From Chenopodium formosanum (lineage: Eukaryota; Streptophyta; Magnoliopsida; Caryophyllales; Amaranthaceae): DNA of 64,000 nucleotides. Below are positions 9,389-20,346 of the stretch, piece by piece (position 1 is the first letter of the stretch; every line of letters begins with the position of its first letter). A program made the position numbers and the translations under genes. Where the stretch lies: positions 78,418,001 to 78,482,000 of the forward strand of contig CM044877.1 of assembly GCA_024500155.1 (NCBI GenBank). Direction: 5' to 3'. The notes beneath the pieces were generated by a model. The model was given only the letters and a program-made list of their open reading frames with translations, did not search any database and was not told the DNA's origin.

Positions 9389-12091
9389 TTGTTCCTGTGG
9401 CAGGTGAACTGGGATAGACTTCCAACTTCCTCAAACCTACACATCAGAAAATGTTCACACTCAAACACTTGCTCTTTCTGCCCAAACCAACCTGAAAACT
9501 CCTCTCACATCTTCATGGCTTGTCCAAGAGCTGTTGAATTTTGGGAAATGTTAGCCCCCCCTCCTTGTCTTGACTTGTCTCAGTATCAGTCAGTTGCATA
9601 TTGGTTATTGGCCAATTTAACCTCAAATCATCCCTCCCACAACAACAGTCCATGGAAAATTATCTTTGCATTTGCTTTATGGTCTATTTGGCTACGAAGA
9701 AACGTGTGGATTTTTAAACAAAAAAACCAACCACTACTAAAATTCGGCCAATTTGCGACCGTTTTTCTACGACCGTCATGAAAACGGTAGCAAAATATGA
9801 AATTTGCGACCGTTTTTTATGCGGTCGCAGATTTGCGACCGTTTTTAAAGCGGTCGCAGATTTGCGACCGTTTTTGGGTTATAAAACGGTTGCAAAGGTA
9901 TTTAAATAATTTTTTAAAATAAAATACATGTCAAAAATAATTCAAAATAAAAATAATGATGTTGCGACCGTTAGTAGCGGTCGCAAATTTCTACAATTGC
10001 GACCGTTTGAGAGTCGGTCGCAAATTTCTACAATTGCGACCGTTTTAGAGTCGGTCGCAAATCACTAAAATTGCGACCGTTTGTGAGCCGGTCGCAAAAT
10101 TACGACCGCTTATTGCCTGTCGCAAAAGATTTTTTTTTTTTTTTGAAAAAGGTAATATAAAAGAGGAACACACCCTAACCCTAATAAGTGTACAACCGCT
10201 CCACTTCCCCTCTCTCATTTTTTTCATTTCTCTTTCTTCTCTCTTTCCCCTTCTTCTTTCCCTGATCTACTTCCCCTTCTCCTTCTATTTCATCCCCGAT
10301 CTTTTTCCTCTTCACTTTCCTCTCTATCTCTTCTCAGCCGACACTCTTCCTCCATTTTCCTTATCTCTACTCTATCCTTCTCACGCCCCTCCTCTTTCAC
10401 TCTCATCTCCTAATTCTCTGAATTTCACTGCCGAAAATGAAGCAAAGCACTTGAGAATTGAAGAATAAGAAGCCAAAAATCGCTGTTCATTCAAGGTTTG
10501 GCTCAAATCGGAAGCTTCGCTTGTGGTGTTGATGCCGACGATTTCTCTCTCCTCCGTGATGCTTGCCACCGTCACGACCACACACTGTAACAAGACCTCA
10601 CCGTCACAAGAACGAGCCTAAGAGAAGTCAAGGTTTTTTAGATCTGATTTTTTTTTTTTTTTTGAAAACTTCTAGATCTGATATTTAATTTAGGTTATAT
10701 TGTTGATATAGATTTATTGTTTCTAATTTTTTATTATGTATAATTATTTTATTGTAATTTTAGTTTTTAGTTTTGAAAGATCTATATTATTGTTTTATTT
10801 CTGATTTGTGTTGTTTTATTGTAATTTTAGTTTATAATTTTTGAAAGATCTATGTTATTGTTTTATTTTTGATTTGTGGGTAATTTTCTGTAATTTGTAT
10901 AATTATTGTATAACTTTATTTCTGATTTTGTGGGTAATTTTCTTAATTTTATTAAATTGTGGGCGGCGGTGGGTTGAGGTGGTTTCGGGTGAGCAGCGCT
11001 GAGTTGAGGTGGTTACAGGTGAGCGACGTTGGGTTAAGGTGGTTTCAGGTGAGCGGCGGCTGATTTACTATTTAGGGTGGGGAGTTGTGGTGGGTAAAAG
11101 TGGTTTGGGTTGGCGGTGGTGTTGGGTTAGGTGGTTTCAGGTGAGCGGTGGTGGGTTTTCGTGGTTAGGGTGGGCAGAAGTAGTGGGTAAAGGTGGTTTG
11201 GGTTGGCAGTGGGCAAAGGTGGTTTCGGTGGTGTGAGGCTGGATGTGAAGTACAGTAATGTGATTTTTCTTTTTTTTTCTTTTTTTTTTTAAATTTTAGC
11301 GACGGCTTATGGCGGTCGCTAATTCCAAAAATTGCGACCGCTGATATTACCTGTCGCAATTTTTAATTTTTGCGACCGTTTTCTAAGCGGTCGTTGAAAA
11401 TTATAAAAACGGTCGCAAAAAATCTGCGACCGTCAAACGGTCGCAATAATGATTTTTTGCGACCACGTGAATAACGACCACCACCTTACGACCGTTGACG
11501 GTCGCAATTACTAATTGCGACCGTTTTTACTATAATCTGCGACCGTCAGAGACGGTCGCAATTTAGCCGAATTTTAGTAGTGAACCCTTACAAAAATATG
11601 TATCCCAGTGCATTTGGTCTGCTAGTGAATGGTACTACTCTACTGTAGACCCCACTCCTAGAACAAAGCCCATCTCCCCCACATGGGACCCTCTCTCTCC
11701 TCCCTTCTTAAAAATAAATATTGATGCCTCTTACCTAAACCCTTCAAAAGATACAGGGTGTGCAGCTGTATGTAGAGATGAGAAAGGACATTGGCTGGGT
11801 GGAATTCAATGGAAGGGCTTCACCCCATCCATACTTGATGCTGAAACAACAGCAATCTACTTGGCTATGAAATGGGCTGAATCGAAAGGATGGCAGAAAT
11901 TCATCTTGAAATCTGAGAGTAAACAGGCTGATTTACATAAATGCAGGGAACAGCTGCAGCTTCTACCCGAGATTCGTCTAAGCTATGGAGAAAGAGGGAA
12001 GAACAAAGTAGCAGACTTCCTGGCAAAGAATGCAAGAGGAGCTCTAAATATTTTGAATCAGATTTGTAATATAGAACAACCTCCTTTGTAA
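9389..12091 (+). pseudogene. L1 zinc-knuckle and RNase H coding remnant, split by CACTA
   Basis: The 3' part of the LINE reading frame runs 9389-9731, is interrupted by the CACTA element and resumes at 11586. Element plus duplication add 1854 bp, a multiple of three, and the frame runs across the pre-insertion site without a stop. The zf-RVT part has C, C, H and C ligands; the RNase H part has an early D (NIDAS), an E (LDAETTAI) and a late D (VADFLAK). In many L1 RNase H domains a second D falls in a SDS motif; here the matching site reads KSESKQ, suggesting decay. Confidence 0.75.
9732..11582. mobile_element. Non-autonomous CACTA (En/Spm-like) transposon, 1851 bp
   Basis: The ends are CACTACTAAAATTCGGC and GCCGAATTTTAGTAGTG, a perfect 17-bp inverted repeat, flanked by a 3-bp duplication AAC (9729-9731 and 11583-11585). 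Both features define CACTA elements. Subterminal regions of about 400 bp (9750-10130) and 280 bp (11290-11570) are filled with GCGACCG/CGGTCGC motifs in both orientations, the expected place for transposase-binding repeats. The centre is CT-rich (10190-10400) then GGT/GTG-rich (10960-11240). No transposase is encoded. Confidence 0.93.
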
Positions 12092-12380
12092 TGTATTAAA
12101 CTCCTTGATGACGATTTATGTTCTGTTCGTAGGACTCTAGTTCCCAGGATGTAATTTTGGGCTTGCCCATGGGTAGCCACCAAACTTTGATGTATGATGC
12201 TAACTTAATTAATTAATCTTACCCTCTTCTACTCAAAAAAAAAAAAAAAAAAAAATGTTATTATATCCATAAATTCATATAATAAATAATCCGTATATAA
12301 GCTTTAAATAAACGATATATTCAATAATATTTCATTTCAATTCATTGCATTTCAATTCATTGCATTTTGATTTCTCTTCT

Positions 12381-12769
12381 TTAAAAGCTTCCGTGGCCTA
12401 TGAGCCACAACCAATCAAGGCAAATTAAAGGCCGGAAAATAGGCCAATGAAAAACACAAGCAAATTCCCCAATAATGTGTTTTGTTCAGGTCCCTATACA
12501 TCAATTTATAATGTATTAATGTAAATCTTGACAGACCTTGTAACCTTTAGGTGCATCAGTCATCACACAAACTGTGAGATGGCCATTTGTTGATCCCAAT
12601 AAGGATGTTAGCATGACCATCCATACTTCATTGGCATACTTGTCAAAGAGGAAACGAGCTAGTATCACGATCATTAGGTCCTTTTGAGACTCCAAGTTTA
12701 AGCAATTTATCAAGGGAGTGTATCTTCCAATTAGGTCGAAACATTGTACATGGCAACCAACACAATGGA
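12381..12769 (-). pseudogene. ENT relic: exons 8 and 9 only
   Basis: A truncated ENT 3' end. Positions 12381-12496 match exon 9 of the transporters (stop at 12381-12383, KPGPEQN-type start near 12496) with small insertions and deletions. Positions 12537-12769 match exon 8, reading LIGRYTPLINCLNLES and TNGHLTVC-like sequence, but lacking the stretch that encodes VPAFYFTA. Its INCLNLES and VILARF residues and its 3' flank are closer to copy 3 than to copies 1 and 2. It ends inside exon 8 and joins directly to the stop codon of copy 2, so exons 1-7 are gone. Confidence 0.85.
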
Positions 12770-15019
12770 TCAAAAGCTTCCATTGCCTATGAGCCACAAC
12801 CAATCAAGGCAAACGCCGGAAAATATACCACCTAGAAGAGATAAGACCAACAAATTTCCCAATGCGTTTTGCTCCGGTCCCTACTCATCAATTTACACCA
12901 AAATTTAATTGTACACATTTAGCCACACTATATACAATGCTATCAAAATAAAATCAACAAATGAGTTTCTCAAAGTACAAACCTTGTAACCTTTAGGCGC
13001 CGCAGTCATCACACAAACCGTGAGATGGCCATTGGTGAATCCCAATAACGATGTGAGCATGATCATCCATCCTTCATTTGCATATTTTGCAGTGAAGTAA
13101 AATGCAGGGACAAAGAGGAAACGAGCTAGTATCGCGATCATTAGGCCCTTTCGAGACTCCAAGTTTAAGCACTTTATCAAGGGAGTGTATCTTCCAACTA
13201 GGTCCAAAACATTGTACATGGCAATCAACACAATGGAATACCTACAAATTAAAAGAAGATCACAGATTTTATCAGCTTTTATGTTCCAAGTTTACTTTTG
13301 ATAATAGACCATATACTATACTTATTAAGTAAGAGCTATACCATGCGCCTAATGTGTGATGTCCTGTATCTTCATACAAAAAACCCGGGAAAATTGACAG
13401 TGTCAGCACATAGATAAGGTATAACCCCAAAAAATAATCCCAATTTTGACATAGTAATTGTTTCAGGGTGAAACGATCCACTACTTTGGCACCATCATCC
13501 TCAACCTGCAATGTTTGAAGAGGTAATCTCATGAAAAAGTTGCTTAAATAATTCACAACTGAAACTGAAAAATGAAAGTGAAATGAACTGATGCTGTATC
13601 TTATCAATTACTTGATTGATACCGGCAGCAGCAAGGTCAGCTGTAACAGTTTTAGATCCTTCCGAAGCTGCCTTGGACCGGAAATACTTGACAATTGGCA
13701 ACTTAGGGAAGTAATATGCATACAAGAAAATGCATAAAAATTCTATTCCTGTGGAGATTGCCAAGAATAGTACTGCAAAAATAAAAGGTTCAAATAAGTG
13801 TCAATAAGAAAGAAAAATCAATCAAAACGCGATAAGTGTGCCTATAATTCATATAAGTATGTTTCATATAGAAAAAAAATGCACAAAGTTTAAGTCATGA
13901 CAAGAGTACTGACTACTAAACAAGCTAAGTCATCCTAAACTAACATCGAGAATGAATATACTTATATACTTACAAGCACTTACAAGCACCCTTGCGTAGT
14001 CCATCATGAGATTTGTCGAATGCTGCCTTTGTAACTAGCCTCAGAACAGAGGTTAGAGCACCGGATGCAGCCAAACCAGCAAAGAAAGACTGTATGTAGG
14101 CATGCATCACAGGACTAATTAGTATTACACTATTACATGTATACTATAGGTGAGTTTAAGTAATAACCGCGACACATTTTACATACTTGTAAAAGTTCAG
14201 GAATCATAAAGGCCAAGTCTCCACACATCCCACCTTGTACAAAAGCATCTGCAACACCGAAAGCACCAACCAGTATGCATAAACCAATATAAGGTCCAAC
14301 TCCGCCTTTTCCTGATGTTCCTAGATCTAACTGTCATGATCAAACAAAAGGGCACAAATTGAAATTCCAACTTTGAACTTTGAATTTGGAATCTGAATCT
14401 GAAATCACACGTTTAAGGTAAGTTACCAATAAACATCCCAAAGTACTAATGAAGAACAGAATGTATCCAGCTATATTTCTCGTTCTAGTATTGATCCGTT
14501 GTTCATTATACGCAAATATTGCCATTGTTCCAACAGCAAACGGTTGATATACTAGTGTGAGTACCCTTGAAGGATGGTAGTTCTTCACATGAAAAAACCG
14601 CGAACCAAATTAGCAAAAATTTAATCTTCTGAATTGAAATTATTGGTACACAAACCAAAGGCTAAGAACTTTTAATTGTGAATGAAGTAATAAAAATAAA
14701 AGGGAGCAACTTCAATTCGTACCGGAAATACTTTGTAATAGTAATCTCCAACGGTGAGCATGGTGTTCCATGAAAGGAGAGACCCCATTCCAAGCAACCA
14801 ACATACTAACACAGCGCTCCTTTTCCCCTGATCACCACACACACACAACATATTACGATCATTGAGGCTCACAAGGGTCCGGCCCCTTAGAATATGTTGT
14901 ATTAATTGTTTTCGTTTAAGATCTGTTACTGCTTAAGAGCCTAATTACGTATAATTTGAGCAATGTCTTACCTCCAATCGAGTAGGAGTACCATAATTTT
15001 CATCAGCAGTAGTACTCAT
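12770..15019 (-). CDS. Equilibrative nucleoside transporter, ENT copy 2
   Basis: This is a paralogue of copy 1 with the same nucleoside-transport role expected at a cell membrane. Exons are 14972-15019, 14723-14827, 14427-14582, 14187-14330, 13984-14089, 13612-13772, 13342-13505, 12983-13241 and 12770-12880; they sum to 1254 nt and 417 residues. Exon 7 is one codon longer than in copy 1 (VEDDGAKVVD). The exon 8 protein differs from copy 1 at a single residue (AAPKGYK for ATPKGYK), pointing to a recent duplication or gene conversion. It starts MSTTADENYGTPTRLE and ends LIGNGSF with TGA at 12770-12772. That TGA directly touches the relic, so the native 3' UTR is missing. The leader intron (15033-15483) is retained. 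Confidence 0.94.
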
Positions 15020-15483
15020 GGCTAATTCACCACCTATTAAGACGGTAATTTAATTTTTATTGTGATTCATAAGTAAAGAATAAATATTCATATAAGACGC
15101 GTGCTCTTTGATTGATTCCTTTCAATTTATAATTTCAAGAAATCAAATTTTTACAATATTGTTTTATTTAGAATTATGAATATTAATAGTCAAATTTACG
15201 TGTTAGTGAACGCAAACCTCTACATGTTGCAAAATTTATAGGAGTTACTCCTAGACAAAAGGGACGGGGTCATGCATTCATGCTTGTCAAACAATTTAAT
15301 TAGTAGAATACCAAGATAGGGCAAGTTAAAAATCGTCGAATTGAAGCAAACACCACTCAAAACAAAGAACCTTTATTTAATTAGTCGAGAATGGTTTGTA
15401 ATATCGATAGTTTAAATTACACCATCAACGTAACAAGATGTAAATACTACAATAAAATCAAATGAGAGAGAGAAAAACTTACT

Positions 15484-16010
15484 TCGCTCCGAGCTTTAGT
15501 GTGGTGAGTTTATCAGATAATTAAAGGGAACAAGGGAAATTCAAGGCAACAGTTTTACCTTTGCATAACGAATTTTATTAAAATATATAAATAAAGTTAG
15601 AAAATAAATATTAAAAATGAAAAGGATATAGATAGAAGAATTTAAATGATAGAGTTCTAAAATTATATCATATACAAGTACTATATACGATAGTCAGTTA
15701 GATTACGTGTTTTTATACACATCTGTTAATCTGTAGCCTGAAGTTTTAAAAAAATGAAAATAAATAGTCAAAAATAATTATGTAAGTTCCTTCTTTCCTT
15801 TGGTGCAATTGGGCCGAAACTAGCGATTACTAATAGGGAAAGGGGATTTGAATTAGTGACCTATCGTGTACAGGGTCTCAATATTTGTAACTAGCCAAAA
15901 GCTCTTTGGTTATTATGTAGTCAAGTGGTCGGTGATAAGTTGATAACACTCCTCTTAGAGTTCACGTATATTGTCTTCATTTCGTATCTTGGCTATATAT
16001 TGCAAATAAA
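15484..16010. other. Upstream flank of ENT copy 2 merging into 3' flank of copy 3
   Basis: No gene is seen. The first part is homologous to 6022-6380 upstream of copy 1 (GCATAACG, TCTGTAGCCTGAAGTT, GTGCAATTGGGCCGAAA) and the second part to 8214-8360. The join near 15820-15830 represents the uninterrupted state of the region that carries inserted elements at 6400-8212. Confidence 0.6.
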
Positions 16011-16197
16011 GGACCTGTTCACATTTATTGAACTGAGTTGAGCTGAACTGAGTTGAGCTGAGCTGAACTGATTAGAGCTGAACTGAACTGAGCTGAAAAG
16101 AATATTTTATGAGAGAAGGAAATTAGGAGCTGAACTGAACTGATTGGAGCTGAACTGAGCTGAAATGAACTAAAATTAACCTGAAGTGAACAAGCCC
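16011..16197. mobile_element. Tourist-like MITE, CAGTT family, with empty paralogous site
   Basis: It starts GGACCTGTTCACATTTATTG, contains GAGCTGAACTGAACTG runs and TTTTATGAGAGAAGGAAATTAG, and ends GTGAACAAGCCC. The paralogous block near 8360-8385 reads from GCAAATAT to GAAGACATTCC with nothing in between, so it is an empty site. Confidence 0.78.
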
Positions 16198-16485
16198 ATA
16201 GTCATTCCTCAACTCTTTGGAGTCTTGATAAAATTATAGCACTTTTTTTTCCCTTTAATTTGTTATTTTTATCAAGTTACGAATGACGATTTGTTTACTA
16301 GAAATCTGCTTAGAATAATCAACCGGATGCACCCAACATAAATAAATTAAAAAAAGAAAAGGAAAGAAACTATGCGAACCAAATTAAATGTTATATCCAT
16401 TATATTCAAATAACTATATAAGCTTTATATAAACGGACAATATATTTTCAAAATTATTGCATTTTGATATCTCTTCTTTGTTCCA

Positions 16486-19293
16486 TCAAAAGCTTCCATG
16501 GCCTATGAGCCACAACCAATCAAGGCAAACGCCGGAAAATAGGCCACCTAGAATGAAAAACACTAGCAAATTCCCCAATGCGTTTTGTTCTGGTCCCTAT
16601 ACATCAATTTACGGGGGGAAAAAAAAAACACATGAAAACATTACGAAACAACAATGTACAATGTTATCGATCAATATAATTAACACTTGAGTTTTGTAAG
16701 ACAAACCTTGTAACCTTTAGGTGCAGCAGTCATCACACAAACTGTGAGATGGCCATTTGTTAATCCTAATAAGGATGTTAGCATGAGCATCCATCCTTCA
16801 TCTGCATACTTTGAAGTGAAGTAAAATGCCGGTACAAAGAGGAAACGAGCTAATATCACCATCATTAGGCCCTTTCGAGACTCCAAGTTCAAGCAATTTA
16901 TCAAGGGAGCGTATCTTCCTACTAGATCGAAAACATTGTACATAGCAACCAACACAATAGCATACCTGCAAAAAAAAAATTACCAATTTTATTACACTAT
17001 GTTACTATACACACGCCCACAAATTTTTTTCTCAATTGCATTAATATGTGTGCAAATACGGAGTAGTAAATGTAAAGAACCTTTGAAATTGGCTAGACTA
17101 GACTATTAATACATAATAGACTAGACTAATACATTAATTAATTAATTACGAGATTTACCATGCACCTAATCTGTGAGTTCCTGTATCTTCATACAGAAAA
17201 CCAGGGAAAATTGACAGTGTCAGCACATAGACAAGGTATAAACCCAGACAATAATCCCAATTTCGACATAGTAATTGCTTTAGTGTCAAACGATCTTCTA
17301 CTTTCATATCATCCTGAACCTGTACAATTTCAAGAATCAATCGTCGTAAGTATTGTTGCTTAAATATTCAAATGGTACTCATTAAAATCATTAAGGCTAC
17401 TATGATAAACTTGTGAAGCTTGCCTGACTGATACCAGCAGCAGCAAGGTCAGCTTTAACCGTTTTAGATCCTTCTGAGGCCGCCTTTGCACGAAAGTACT
17501 TGACAATGGGCAACTTAGGGAAGTAAAATGCATACAAAAAAATGCACATAAATTCAATTCCTATAGCAATTGCCAAAAATAGTACTGCAAAAGTCAAGAG
17601 TATTAAGCATCAGTTACCAAGTCAAAAGTCTGAATACATGTGCATATATATAATCTTATGTCAATTTTAAATTTTTAGTGGTTACCATCTTACCAACAAG
17701 ACTAAAATACTTGTGCATATAGTGTTAAACAATTATAATGTAAACTCACAAGCACCCTTGCGTAAACCATCATGAGATTTATCAAATGCTGCTTTCGTCA
17801 CTAGCCTCAATCCAGAGGTTAGAGCACCAGAAGCAGCCAAACCCGCGAAAAATGACTACAGAACAGAATCACAGGATTAATTGTTATGCTAATTATTCAA
17901 AAACCACAGAACGAACACAATTTTTTGTGAAAGTAAAAAGAATAGTACAACACATACTTGTATAAGTTGAGGCGGCATAAAAGCTAAGTCTCCACACATA
18001 CCACCTTGGACATGGGCATCGGCCACTCCAAAGGCGCCAACGAGTAAGCATAGAACTACATAAGGCCCAACCCCTCCTCTTCCAGATGCTCCTACATCTA
18101 ACTGTCATCATGATCAAACAAGTAAAGGGATAAAATTCACTGAAATTCCAATTGAGACCTATGAAACTACGATTCTGTTACAAAAACTACTTCAATTTAA
18201 GTATTTGGAATTACAAAATGCAAGTTAACATACCAATAGACAACCCAGGGTACTAATGAAGTAAATGCTGTATCCGGTTATGATTCTTTTTCTAGTATCA
18301 ATCAGCGATTCGTTGTACGCAAGAATTGCTATTGTTCCAAGAGCACATGGTTGATATACTAGTGTAAGTACTCTTGAAGGATGATAATTCTTCATAACAA
18401 AACAAGGAAAACCAACATTAAAAATAAAAATTCGCAATCTTAACTTAGGAAAAATTATTTTTCTTTAGAACGAACTAACATTATTGCAATAAAGAATATT
18501 CATCTACATTACTATAATTTTACTGCACTAAATCAATAAAACTAAAACATTTATATACATACACTATTTTTGTATGTATGTTGCATGTGTTATGTGTATA
18601 TACATTCACACATATAATGATATAATTAGGTGTACTTAATAATTTATAGATTACTGATTAAATATATATTGTTTTTCCCAAGTAATTCAAATATACCCCT
18701 TTTTTTTAACCTTTTCTTTTAGTTGTTTGTAACAAGTTTTTTCAATTAGTTAAATAGAGTCAATTAACCCATTTTTTGAATAGATTTTATATTTCAGATT
18801 GTTTCATACTTTCATATCAACTTAATGCAACACATAACAGTATAACACTAATATCATATTTTATTATTTTTGTTTGAGTTGATCCTTTAACATAAGACAC
18901 ATATACAAAACTTGAGATCAAATCCTGTCATATTTTAATTTGTCGGGTTGCTCTGAGGCAGCCCAAAAGTTATTAAATACATAAAGGGACAAAAAAGGAA
19001 GAGAATCATACAGGGAAAACTTTGTAATAGTAGTCATTAATGGTGGCCATACTGTTCCATGCAAGGAGTGACCCCAATCCAAGAAACCAGCACACTATCA
19101 CAGCATTCCTCTTTCCCTGATTAATCACCAGGAAAAACAAATAATTAAAAATCTTATCCATCATAATAGTTTCTTTGAATTTACTGAAAATTAGAAATAA
19201 AATCATTGAAACTTTAATTCAAACACTTTATTAATTAATTACCTGCAATTTCTCAGGAGCGCCATTTTCAACCTCAAAAGAGTCAAATCCCAT
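16486..19293 (-). CDS. Equilibrative nucleoside transporter, ENT copy 3
   Basis: An ENT-family nucleoside transporter more diverged from copies 1 and 2. Exons are 19243-19293, 19012-19116, 18234-18389, 17958-18101, 17750-17855, 17424-17584, 17159-17319, 16707-16965 and 16486-16596; they sum to 1254 nt and 417 residues. The N-terminus differs (MGFDSFEVENGAPEKLQ). The family D-x-x-G-R motif reads DLVGRYAPL, with A where the others have T. The donor after exon 6 is GC (CAG|GCAAGC at 17423-17422) and is needed to keep the frame; copy 4 shares it while copies 1 and 2 use GT. Intron 2 (18390-19011) is longer than in the other copies. It ends LIGHGSF then TGA. No clear leader intron was found. Confidence 0.94.
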
Positions 19294-20285
19294 GATTAAT
19301 TCACAAAATCAATTGACAATTCTGATTGAACTTTTTAAACCATTGTATCATTTGTATACATGAATATATGACTTATTTTTATACGAGTAGATTAAAGACT
19401 TAACTTGTAAGTTGTACTCCTCATTAATTACTAGTGCCCACCCACTAAACATGCATCTTATTACATATGGCAACTTAATTGCATGAATGCCATATTGCAC
19501 TGCATGCAGGGCCTTTGGAGTACTTTATTAACAATAAATAATATTGTGCATAGAGTTAGGGCCTCTTCTCTTCAGATTATTTTCAGTTCAGTTCAGTTCA
19601 ACTTAGTTTAGTTTAGTTTCTATAAGTTCAGTTCAGTTTAGTTTTATTTCCTTCTCTCATAAAATATTCAGTTTAGTTTAGTTCAGTTTAATTCAGCTCA
19701 TTTTAGTCAATTAGAACAGGCCCTTAGTGAGTTACAAAGGGTAGTGACATTAATGTTAGGTGTTATACATTAAAAGATTGAGTAAAGAGTTATGCCATGT
19801 CATTTCTTTCTTTTTTTTTATTGTCAATTGGTTTTAGCATGAAATCTTACAAACTAAATACTTCAAACTTACTGTTGTTAGGTTGTTAGAATAACAACTT
19901 TTTTATGGGAAAACTGTCCAAAGTTCATATATAAACAGAAAATTTTCCAAGAGAAAAAAGATATATTATCTTGCCTTATTGCTTATATAAATAATGAAAA
20001 TAATATGATGAGAGCAAAGTCTAAAAGGGGCTAGGAATTGCCTCAAAAAAAAAAAATTTAAAAAGGGAAAATTTAAATGAGTGACATTGAAGATTACAAC
20101 CCAGAGTACCCCAATCAAATTATGTCTAGTGTTGTCCAAATGCCAAACGGCCCAACTTTCAAGCCCACCACATTGTACAGTCCAACAAAATAGAGAGCCC
20201 AAAGCCTGTCTTAACCTCGTTGATTTGTTTAAGTTGCGCAAGTTGACCTTTGTGTTGTTTAAATCTTTGATTGATGATCTTAAAT
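19294..20285. other. Intergenic between ENT copies 3 and 4
   Basis: No gene is supported. It contains one CAGTT-family MITE (19559-19723). The remainder is AT-rich sequence with scattered short frames. Confidence 0.5.
19559..19723. mobile_element. Tourist-like MITE, CAGTT family
   Basis: The ends are GGGCCTCTTCTC and GAACAGGCCC with TTA on both sides (19556-19558 and 19724-19726). The interior has TTCAGTTCAGTT runs and CTCTCATAAAATATTCAG, shared with the other copies. Confidence 0.75.
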
Positions 20286-20346
20286 ATCCTAGGCACGACT
20301 CTTCACCAAAAAAAATAAAAAAAAAATAAAAATCCTAGGCACGACT
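20286..20346 (+). repeat. Tail-only retroposon insertion with 15-bp duplications
   Basis: The direct repeat ATCCTAGGCACGACT occurs at 20286-20300 and 20332-20346. Between the copies are 31 bases, CTTCACC followed by an A-rich tail. This is what an extremely 5'-truncated retroposon insertion leaves. The CACCAAAAA tail resembles the end of the SINE at 34288-34461. Confidence 0.7.

Larger units (their letters stand above)
8701..12252 (+). mobile_element. 5'-truncated L1-type LINE
   Basis: A non-LTR retrotransposon remnant flanked by a perfect 16-bp target duplication (AAATGTTATTATATCC at 8685-8700 and 12253-12268) and ending in an A-run. The readable protein pieces are the C-terminal part of an L1 reverse transcriptase (8787-8972, with MAIPSYQMSC and FLWGG), a linker (8930-9370), a zinc-binding reverse-transcriptase domain with CSFCPNQPENSSHIFMAC at about 9466-9520, and an RNase H-like domain starting INIDASY near 11716 and ending at 12091. 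A G-run at 8772-8784, a frame change near 8960 and a stop at 9368 show that it is dead. A CACTA element is nested at 9732-11582. Confidence 0.88.

Noticed and set aside
10381..10593. Minus-strand 70-codon frame inside the CACTA element
   Set aside because: Not a transposase; overlaps the CT-rich leader-like part and matches nothing I recognise.
11009..11236. Gly/Val/Trp-rich open frame inside the CACTA element
   Set aside because: A product of the GGT/GTG-rich tract, with no recognisable domain.
17421..17432. Alternative GT donor for intron 6 of ENT copy 3
   Set aside because: A GT exists a few bases upstream (ATCAGTCAG) but using it removes 5 nt and breaks the frame; the GC donor keeps exon size equal to the other copies.
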